Assembly: GCA_964429135.1 (NCBI GenBank)
Contig: CAYSAU010000008.1
Coordinates: forward strand, 86,068-150,067
Reading direction: 5' to 3'
Source: CAZSDU01 sp964429135
GTDB lineage: Bacteria; Bacteroidota; Bacteroidia; Bacteroidales; FEN-979
DNA: 64,000 bases
Within the stretch, counting starts at the first letter, position 1; each line of letters starts with the position of its first letter. The position numbers and the translations under genes are program-made. Under the pieces are notes generated by a model that saw only the letters and a list, made by a program, of their open reading frames with translations, ran no database searches and was not told the DNA's origin. This document shows positions 57,769 to 64,000 of this stretch, piece by piece.

Positions 57769-59709
57769 CTAATTCCCCTTGTATGTCAGCACCAGTATGG
57801 TAATATCATCTGCCTGCTCTGCCCCGGCAGCAAAACTTTTAATCTTCTGCATAAGATGATCTCCGATACCCCGGGCATCGAGGCGTCCGGGATAGGCAAG
57901 GGTCTGGATCAGTTTCTTTTCCCCGAAAAATGCCTCCATCGTATTCATCGCTTCAGTAACGCCATCCGTGTATAGGAATAGGGTTTCGCCCCGTGAAAGG
58001 TTCAACCTCTGGGTTGTGAACATGGAAGTACCATTGATCCCCAGTGGAATACCATGCACTTGCTGTACTGTTTCAGCTTCCCCCTTTTCTCTGATAATTA
58101 AAGGATTGTTGTGACCAGCATTGCAAAATCTGATTTCACCCGATTTCAGGTTGATGATCCCTGCCCAGAAAGTCACGAACATCTGGTTGGGATTATCTCT
58201 GCACAGATCGATGTTGATCTGATGGACTGCATCATGAATGGGAATATCCAGTGAGATATTCGATCGGAACAAAGTACGAACGATGGTCATGAACATGGCG
58301 GCAGGGACACCCTTACCAGAAACATCACCGATGGCAATCACCAGGTGATCCTGGTCCAGGAAAAAGAAATCGTAAAGGTCGCCTCCAACGGCTTTCGCAG
58401 ATTCAAGCAAGGCAAATAGATCCATGTCAGGACGATCCGGGAATGAGACTGGAAGCATTCCCATTTGTATAACATGTGCAATATTCAGCTCACTTTCAAT
58501 TTTCTCTTTCGCAATGGTAGTTTGCTGCAAATTCAAGATATAGGAGCGAAGTTCATCCTGCATCACTGAGAAGGAATTGGAAAGCTGAGCGATTTCATTT
58601 CTGGACTTTTTAAGCGGGATTTTTTCATTAAAATCACCCTGGCCGATTTTCCTGGTGGCTTCCAGCAAGCGGATGATAGGATTGGTCAGCTTGCGGGTAA
58701 TGAGAATGGTGGCAAGAAGAAGGGCAAGAATACTATAGCCAAAAATCCTCATCATTTGTTTCAGGAACTGGATCAGTTCGTCTGTAAGTTCTGCTTCAGG
58801 AAAAATAACCCCGAATGACCAGCCCGTTGAGGAGAGGGGGGCATATGATAAATAACTTGCATGACGCTTAGATTCCAAGCCGTCCATACTGACAAAATCG
58901 CTTTTCCCCTTGAGCATCCCTGTAATGGCCTCCTCGGTGCGTTTCCCCTTGGAGGAATGGGCAATATCCAGAATGTTTTTATTGGCCAGTTTAGGGAGAG
59001 GTGAGGCTATAATTTTACCCATTCTGGAAACCAGAAATCCATACCCTGTTTTATAAACCTTAATACTTTTTACAATTTTTTCAAATGAGGCCAGGGAGAT
59101 GTCCATAGTCAATACCCCGATGAAGAAACGATGACCATTGACAAACCTGTAAATCGGCACCGAATAGGTACACATTAAAGTATCTCCTCCCCCCTCATCG
59201 TAATAGGGTTCAGTCCAAACCGGGTGACCCAGCAATTTAGGTAAACGGTACCAATCCTTTTTAAAATAATCATAGGCAGTTCCGCTTAAAAACTTAAATT
59301 TCAACCCTCCAGGTTTTTCATACATATAAGGGGCATACCAATACTTATCTTTATCATAAGCATAGGGTTCAAAAGCAAGACAACTTCCGAAAACTACCGG
59401 ATCACGAAGTACAAAATCTCTTGAAATCCTTATAATATCAGAATAACTCACATTGGGACTTTCCAATGCGTTCACTAAAGTCTGAGGGACAATTTCCACC
59501 GGCTGCAAGACATTCTCAAATTGAACGATGGTCTGCCTGGTAAGAATTGATGCTTCCTTTTCAGAACTTTCAACCAGAAGTTTAATGGAGTATCCGTAAC
59601 TATATCCGAAAGCGATGATAAAGATCATGACAATGGCCAGGAGGAAAAAAAGACTATAACGAAAAGCCAGGACGCTGAAGCGTAGAAATTTTGGAAACCG
59701 GATATTCAC
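57769..59709 (-). CDS. Membrane-bound PP2C-type phosphatase with Cache-like sensor and HAMP (RsbU-like)
   Basis: The 646-residue protein has an N-terminal membrane segment (about 15-37), an extracytoplasmic Cache-type region (about 40-310, with WYAPYMYEKPGG and TMDISLASFEKIVKSIKVYKTGYGFLVS), a second membrane segment (about 317-337), a HAMP domain (to about 390), a short coiled coil, and a SpoIIE/PP2C phosphatase domain (about 415-646). Metal-site motifs AVGGDLYDFF and AIGDVSGKGVPAAMFM, and GETLFLYTDGVTEAMN, are intact. It should dephosphorylate the STAS protein when the Cache domain binds a small ligand. It is the first gene of the cassette. A near-consensus TACCTTTA (minus strand, 59737-59744) lies upstream. 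Confidence 0.92.
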   Translation of the reverse strand: MNIRFPKFLRFSVLAFRYSLFFLLAIVMIFIIAFGYSYGYSIKLLVESSEKEASILTRQTIVQFENVLQPVEIVPQTLVNALESPNVSYSDIIRISRDFVLRDPVVFGSCLAFEPYAYDKDKYWYAPYMYEKPGGLKFKFLSGTAYDYFKKDWYRLPKLLGHPVWTEPYYDEGGGDTLMCTYSVPIYRFVNGHRFFIGVLTMDISLASFEKIVKSIKVYKTGYGFLVSRMGKIIASPLPKLANKNILDIAHSSKGKRTEEAITGMLKGKSDFVSMDGLESKRHASYLSYAPLSSTGWSFGVIFPEAELTDELIQFLKQMMRIFGYSILALLLATILITRKLTNPIIRLLEATRKIGQGDFNEKIPLKKSRNEIAQLSNSFSVMQDELRSYILNLQQTTIAKEKIESELNIAHVIQMGMLPVSFPDRPDMDLFALLESAKAVGGDLYDFFFLDQDHLVIAIGDVSGKGVPAAMFMTIVRTLFRSNISLDIPIHDAVHQINIDLCRDNPNQMFVTFWAGIINLKSGEIRFCNAGHNNPLIIREKGEAETVQQVHGIPLGINGTSMFTTQRLNLSRGETLFLYTDGVTEAMNTMEAFFGEKKLIQTLAYPGRLDARGIGDHLMQKIKSFAAGAEQADDITILVLTYKGN

Positions 59710-59777
59710 CCTCGTTTTGAATTGGAAATTTCAGGGTAAAGGTAGCAAAATAAAAATCCAGTGAAACAGAAAAAATA

Positions 59778-59785
59778 TAATTTTG
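59778..59785 (+). promoter_or_regulatory. -7 promoter box for pepD
   Basis: TAATTTTG (TAnnTTTG) lies 38 bases before the ATG at 59823, in the divergent spacer shared with the phosphatase gene. Confidence 0.5.
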
Positions 59786-59822
59786 CATGACCATCAAACA
59801 TACAAATTAAGTCCCCTCACCA

Positions 59823-61283
59823 ATGACTAATCCTATTCAAAATTTGCAACCAGGACGCATGTGGCACTATTTTTATGAAATTTGCCAGGTTCCGCGACCC
59901 TCAAAGAAAGAAGAACAGATTGCTTTATTCTTAAAAGCATTTGCAGCCAAACACAAACTGGAATGCCATCTTGATGAAGCCGGTAATGTGCTGATCCGTA
60001 AACCCGCCACTCCTGGGTATGAAAAAAGGAAAGCAGTTATCCTTCAGTCGCATCTTGATATGGTTTGTGAGAAAAACACCGATACGGTTTTCAATTTCGA
60101 CAAAGATCCCATTCAACCCTGGATAGACGGAGACTGGGTCAAGGCGAAAGGAACGACCTTGGGCGCTGATGACGGAATTGGTATTGCAGCATCCATGGCG
60201 ATCCTTGAAGCAACAGATATCCCTCACCCAGCCTTGGAAGCACTGTTTACAGTAGATGAAGAAACCGGCCTTACAGGGGCTTTTGCACTGAAACCGGATC
60301 AGCTCAAAGGCAGGATACTGATCAACCTTGATTCGGAGGATGAAGGTCAGCTCTTTATTGGCTGTGCCGGAGGAAAAGATACCGTGGCCACCTTGGAACT
60401 GAAAACTGAACCTGCACCGGCAGATCATATTGCTTACAAGGTCGGTATTACGGGGCTGAAAGGAGGACATTCAGGAGATGACATTCATAAGGGTCTGGGT
60501 AATGCCGTCAAATTACTTAACCGCTTTCTATGGAATTCGGCTGTTGAGTTCAAGGCAAGGATTGCAGAAATGGATGCAGGGAATCTTCGTAATGCATTGG
60601 CACGGGAGGGTTTCGCTACGGTGTTGGTGCCCCGGGAACTTGCTGTCGATTTTGAAAAAGCAATCGGAAAGTATCATGAAGTACTCACGGATGAGCTACA
60701 TGTCACCGAACCCGATCTCAGGTTTTTCTTTGAAAAGGCAGAAATACCTTCCCTGGTGATCGAAGCAGCGCTTCAGCATAAACTATTGAATGTTCTTTAT
60801 GCCTGTCCTCACGGCGTTATTGCCATGTCGCGGGAGATCCAAAATTTTGTTGAGACATCCACCAATCTGGCATCAGTTAAAATAAAAGAAGAAAAAATCA
60901 TTATAACCACCAGCCAGCGAAGTTCAGTAGAGTCTTCCAAGAAGGATGTTACGGATATGGTTGCCAGTGTTTTTAAGCTTGCAGGTGCAAGCGTGGAACA
61001 TTCTTCAGGATATCCGGGATGGAAGCCGAACCCGGATTCAGAGATCCTGAGGATTACGGTCGATTCATACCGTAGGTTGTTTCATCAGGAACCCCAGGTA
61101 TTAGCCATCCATGCCGGACTTGAATGCGGACTGGTGGGCGCCATTTACCCGGGTATGGATATGGTATCCTTTGGTCCGACTATAAAAGGAGCACATTCAC
61201 CGGATGAACGACTGAATATTCCTTCTGCCATTAAATTCTGGGAATTAACCCTGGATGTGCTTAAAAACGTACCGGAAGCCTGA
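59823..61283 (+). CDS. pepD: Aminoacyl-histidine dipeptidase (M20 family)
   Basis: The 486-residue cytoplasmic metallopeptidase cleaves Xaa-His and related dipeptides. M20 metal-site segments are present: LQSHLDMVCEKN, TTLGADDGIGIAAS, DEETGLTGAFAL with the catalytic Glu, then SGYPGWKPNP and HAGLECGL near the C-terminus, which are specific to PepD. The length matches E. coli PepD (485). The opening NLQPGRMWHYFYEICQVPRPS is also typical. It is a single gene, divergent from the Rsb-type cassette. Confidence 0.95.
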   Translation: MTNPIQNLQPGRMWHYFYEICQVPRPSKKEEQIALFLKAFAAKHKLECHLDEAGNVLIRKPATPGYEKRKAVILQSHLDMVCEKNTDTVFNFDKDPIQPWIDGDWVKAKGTTLGADDGIGIAASMAILEATDIPHPALEALFTVDEETGLTGAFALKPDQLKGRILINLDSEDEGQLFIGCAGGKDTVATLELKTEPAPADHIAYKVGITGLKGGHSGDDIHKGLGNAVKLLNRFLWNSAVEFKARIAEMDAGNLRNALAREGFATVLVPRELAVDFEKAIGKYHEVLTDELHVTEPDLRFFFEKAEIPSLVIEAALQHKLLNVLYACPHGVIAMSREIQNFVETSTNLASVKIKEEKIIITTSQRSSVESSKKDVTDMVASVFKLAGASVEHSSGYPGWKPNPDSEILRITVDSYRRLFHQEPQVLAIHAGLECGLVGAIYPGMDMVSFGPTIKGAHSPDERLNIPSAIKFWELTLDVLKNVPEA

Positions 61284-61363
61284 TATTAAGACAGGAATGC
61301 AGGAATATTATAAATCTATTCTATTATTGTTTGTACTGATGAATTGACTCTTGTTTGCATTAT

Positions 61364-62017
61364 TTAAAGGCCAACTCCAACCCCTAGTCTGAAAATAGGA
61401 TTGGAATAGGGTGAATTGTAAGAGTCATTCAGGTTAAAAAGGATCATCAGGTCCATGGATACGCGGTTTCCAATAGGCTGACTGTATCCCCCTCCCACAA
61501 AAATACTGTTGATTTCCACGACCTGCTTCCCCGGAATAAATGAATTTCCATAAGGATCGTAAATATGACCGCCTTGAGTAAAAATATAGGGTCGGGTATA
61601 GGCAAGGTATTCAAATTCCACGTGACCAAAAAAATTTCCGAAGAAATTACTAAATAAGCTACGAAGATAGTATCTCAAGTAAATTCCGCCTCCGTATACA
61701 TTGGATTCATAGCTCAGGAATTCTTTTGTATCGCTATCATAGAAATAGTTCTTATACCTGAAATACTGGTAGATGATCCTGGATCCGACATAGAGCTGGT
61801 CAATGGTACGAATTCGTAATTCAGGAGACAGAGTAATCCCGGTGACACTTCCAAGTTGAAACCCCAGGTTGCCCCCAACTGCAATTCTCCGCCAGAAAGT
61901 ATTAGCTTTCTGAGGTTTTGCCGAAAGGCTGGGAATGCTGTCTTGTGCAACACTCCTGAAGCTGATCAGGATCAGTAACCCCAATAATAGCGGAAAGCCT
62001 TTTTTGAATCGATTCAT
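61364..62017 (-). CDS. Small outer-membrane beta-barrel protein
   Basis: The 217-residue product has a signal peptide (MNRFKKGFPLLLGLLILISF..., cleaved near SVAQ) and an alternating-strand pattern ending in IFRLGVGVGL, typical of small eight- to ten-strand barrels. The frame extends ten codons upstream to ATG 62047, but a TATATTTG box (62045-62052) covers that codon, so 62017 is the likely start. Function is unknown. It sits between pepD (convergent) and the choloylglycine-hydrolase-family gene. Confidence 0.7.
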   Translation of the reverse strand: MNRFKKGFPLLLGLLILISFRSVAQDSIPSLSAKPQKANTFWRRIAVGGNLGFQLGSVTGITLSPELRIRTIDQLYVGSRIIYQYFRYKNYFYDSDTKEFLSYESNVYGGGIYLRYYLRSLFSNFFGNFFGHVEFEYLAYTRPYIFTQGGHIYDPYGNSFIPGKQVVEINSIFVGGGYSQPIGNRVSMDLMILFNLNDSYNSPYSNPIFRLGVGVGL

Positions 62018-62044
62018 GGATAAGGAAATATCACTATGGCCCTG

Positions 62045-62052
62045 CAAATATA
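62045..62052 (-). promoter_or_regulatory. -7 promoter box that decides the start of the beta-barrel gene
   Basis: The minus strand reads TATATTTG (TAnnTTTG). It overlaps the more upstream candidate ATG (62045-62047), so translation most likely begins at 62017. Confidence 0.5.
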
Positions 62053-62106
62053 CGATAATTCAGGCTAAATAAGCCAGAAACAGCCAAGAAAATCAACAAT
62101 TCTGAT

Positions 62107-63198
62107 TTATTGTGTAATCTCCGTGATCGTTTCCGGGGAGCCGAACATGGGGATGCGTTTTATCTCCTTCACGGAAAAATTGATTTTTTTCAGATCGATT
62201 TTTCTCAGTGTACTATTGTCATAAGTCTTAAAATATAAGGTCAGATTAGTCTGATCCCTGAATGTAACCCACTGTGTAGATTCTTTTCGAACAGGTTTTC
62301 CATCGGCAGAAAGATCATAGATGACACCGAATGGAATTGTAAAAGTATTGATAACATGATTGCAAAGATTAAGGTTATGAAGGGCATCGGGCTGTGGATC
62401 AACAAATCGGGTCAGCACTGCCAGGCGGACAAAACGGCTGGGAGGTGAATAATCTCCGGGTAAGCCGAACATCCCGCTACCATGACCTGTAGCATTAAGG
62501 GTTACTCCTGAAAAACTGATTGGTTCCGGGCTGAGGGGAGACATATTAATATATTGCCTGAGGTTATTGATCTGCCATGGGAATGACGGAGCGTTGGTCA
62601 TGATTCCTAAAGGGTTATCATAAATATGACAATTCCCCTGATCGAATTCTACTACAATGCAGCCGCCTTTAGCATCATAGACAATAAAATGACAGGTAGG
62701 TGCCATACCGAGGACTGGATCTACATAATTAAAGATTTTCACTGATGGGATGGCCTGGCGTAATTCATCGGTGGTTGCAAACAGGCCCAGCATCCAGTCA
62801 CAAAACATAGTTTGTGACAGGGCTATGCTACTATCTGACACTGTGACTTGCTGCCATTTCATATCTGTTTCGTACCAGAGAACACCGACCACCAGTCCTT
62901 TTTCGTTCATACCGTCAGAGAGGCCATAATCCATTCCAAAGGAAGCCACACCGACATAGCCATAGTTTGTCTTCCATTTCAACCCATTGACTCCGGCTGA
63001 AAACGGACTTGCATAGTTGTGGTTTCTGGGAACGGTAATTAAATCGTAATGCAGATCCACACCAAATTCCATGGAGCGTGCAACCATCCATGACCCGTCC
63101 TGCGCTTTCAGCCTAAAGATTGTGCAGGAAGATAAATCCTCAAGCCCGGCAAGAAGGAATATGAGAACAAACAACAAGAAAAAACTGATTTTTTTCAT
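62107..63198 (-). CDS. Choloylglycine hydrolase / penicillin acylase family Ntn-hydrolase
   Basis: The 363-residue exported enzyme has a signal peptide ending LSS and then Cys25, which must become the N-terminal nucleophile. Counting from that Cys, Arg17 lies in VARSMEFG with Glu20 where Gram-positive enzymes have Asp; this form is common in Gram-negative members. MTNAPSFPWQ carries the oxyanion Asn, and YSPPSRFVR the last conserved Arg. The whole active-site set is therefore present. The family hydrolyses linear amides: conjugated bile salts, penicillin V or acyl-homoserine lactones. Specificity cannot be told here, and bile salt is not implied by context. DLSSC also resembles a lipobox, which would be incompatible with catalysis. 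Confidence 0.85.
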   Translation of the reverse strand: MKKISFFLLFVLIFLLAGLEDLSSCTIFRLKAQDGSWMVARSMEFGVDLHYDLITVPRNHNYASPFSAGVNGLKWKTNYGYVGVASFGMDYGLSDGMNEKGLVVGVLWYETDMKWQQVTVSDSSIALSQTMFCDWMLGLFATTDELRQAIPSVKIFNYVDPVLGMAPTCHFIVYDAKGGCIVVEFDQGNCHIYDNPLGIMTNAPSFPWQINNLRQYINMSPLSPEPISFSGVTLNATGHGSGMFGLPGDYSPPSRFVRLAVLTRFVDPQPDALHNLNLCNHVINTFTIPFGVIYDLSADGKPVRKESTQWVTFRDQTNLTLYFKTYDNSTLRKIDLKKINFSVKEIKRIPMFGSPETITEITQ

Positions 63199-63238
63199 AA
63201 TAATACTAATTAATAAGGAATGGAATACTACTTTTTTA

Positions 63239-63246
63239 CAAAATTA
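63239..63246 (-). promoter_or_regulatory. -7 promoter box for the Ntn-hydrolase gene
   Basis: The minus strand reads TAATTTTG (TAnnTTTG), 41 bases before the ATG at 63198. Confidence 0.45.
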
Positions 63247-63312
63247 ACATTTCTCAAAAAGAATACTAAACATAATACTAAAAATGAAGTGAAAATAAAT
63301 TTCAGATTATTG

Positions 63313-63342
63313 TTGGTTGAGAAAAAAAAGATTATACCTTTG
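63313..63342 (+). promoter_or_regulatory. rRNA operon promoter P1
   Basis: TTG at 63313-63315 and TACCTTTG at 63335-63342 are separated by 19 bases, the standard Bacteroidota -33/-7 spacing. It lies about 300 bases before the 16S gene. Confidence 0.7.
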
Positions 63343-63456
63343 CACTCCCGTTTCGATGTTCTTTGATGAAACCCATTGCAAGATTCAGCGTATAAGTCCT
63401 TTTCACAAGGATTTGAGCGCAAATGAAAAACTTTTTTAAAGAAATTGAAAAAAAAG

Positions 63457-63487
63457 TTTGGTGGTTAAAAAAATATTTGTAATTTTG
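63457..63487 (+). promoter_or_regulatory. rRNA operon promoter P2
   Basis: TTTG at 63457-63460 and TAATTTTG at 63480-63487 are separated by exactly 19 bases: a full match to TTTG-N19-TAnnTTTG. This is the strongest promoter in the window. Confidence 0.82.
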
Positions 63488-63640
63488 CAGTCCGTTTTTG
63501 AAAAATCTACCCGAAAGGGGACGGAATAAAGTTCTTTGAAAGATTGAAGTAAGAAGAGTAGCAAATATCCCAGAAAATTAACTCTGTTAATTTCTTTTTG
63601 GTAATAGTTAAGCCTTGAACAGTTTTAAATTTTCCTTTTT
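63488..63640 (+). other. Pre-16S leader with boxA-like element
   Basis: The transcribed leader between P2 and 16S contains GTTCTTTGAAAG near 63531, resembling the boxA antitermination signal. A second GTTCTTTGATG near 63358 lies downstream of P1. No open frame is seen in this stretch. Confidence 0.5.

Positions 63641-64000
<360 letters not shown>

Noticed and set aside
63228..63422. A 64-codon minus-strand frame over the rRNA promoter region
   Set aside because: It covers rRNA promoter P1 and the upstream spacer, and its translation shows no family or signal.

Overview
The window comes from a member of the Bacteroidota, probably an uncultured Bacteroidia-like lineage. Several independent signs agree. 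There is a SusC/SusD pair. Type IX secretion (T9SS) tails occur on several large secreted proteins, and a PorP/SprF partner is present. Nearly every convincing promoter has the Bacteroidota -7 box TAnnTTTG and lacks a strong Shine-Dalgarno. The first ~360 nt of a 16S rRNA gene sit at the right edge, behind promoters of the Bacteroidota type. I cannot place it below phylum or class from this fragment.

Layout. 1-2158 (-) is the N-terminal 719 residues of a PAS/GAF sensor histidine kinase cut by the window edge. 2274-27795 is a starch/glycogen region: a GlgB branching enzyme, a T9SS-exported protein with three CBM-like modules, a PepE dipeptidase on the other strand, then a seven-gene operon (6789-18165). 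That operon holds an MFS transporter, a degenerate oligopeptidase-B-like lipoprotein, MalQ, a SusA-like neopullulanase, a second MFS transporter, a lipoprotein GH13 amylase and a secreted GH13 amylase. Convergent to it lie susD and susC. Divergent from susC are a second CBM-module protein and a large GH13 amylase, both with T9SS tails. Together they form a complete path: surface binding and cutting of starch, SusCD import, periplasmic trimming, inner-membrane uptake of maltodextrins by MFS carriers, and cytoplasmic disproportionation or glycogen storage. No SusR-like regulator is visible.

27803-42579 is mixed: an unrecognised secreted protein, a three-gene RND efflux operon followed by an OmpL-like porin, an unusual TPR protein and a polytopic membrane protein (possible GT-C glycosyltransferase), then a GMP-reductase-like enzyme and a DUF389 membrane protein on the minus strand. 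A decayed fragment resembling the N-terminus of a type IIG restriction enzyme lies at 42664-42798.

42887-56146 is an adhesin locus bracketed by two minus-strand tRNA-Leu genes (CAG and GAG). It holds a ~3,900-residue secreted protein built from several families of tandem repeats ending in a type B T9SS signal, plus its SprF-like partner. 56332-59709 (-) is a four-gene partner-switching cassette: an RsbU-like phosphatase with a Cache-type sensor, an RsbW-like kinase, an RsbV-like STAS protein and a class III nucleotidyl-cyclase-like protein. The rest holds PepD, a small outer-membrane beta-barrel, a choloylglycine-hydrolase-family enzyme, and the promoter/leader and start of an rRNA operon.

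The observations most worth following are the pseudo-peptidase inside the starch operon, the cyclase joined to an Rsb-type switch, and the repeat arrays in the giant adhesin, including five units of exactly 267 bp.
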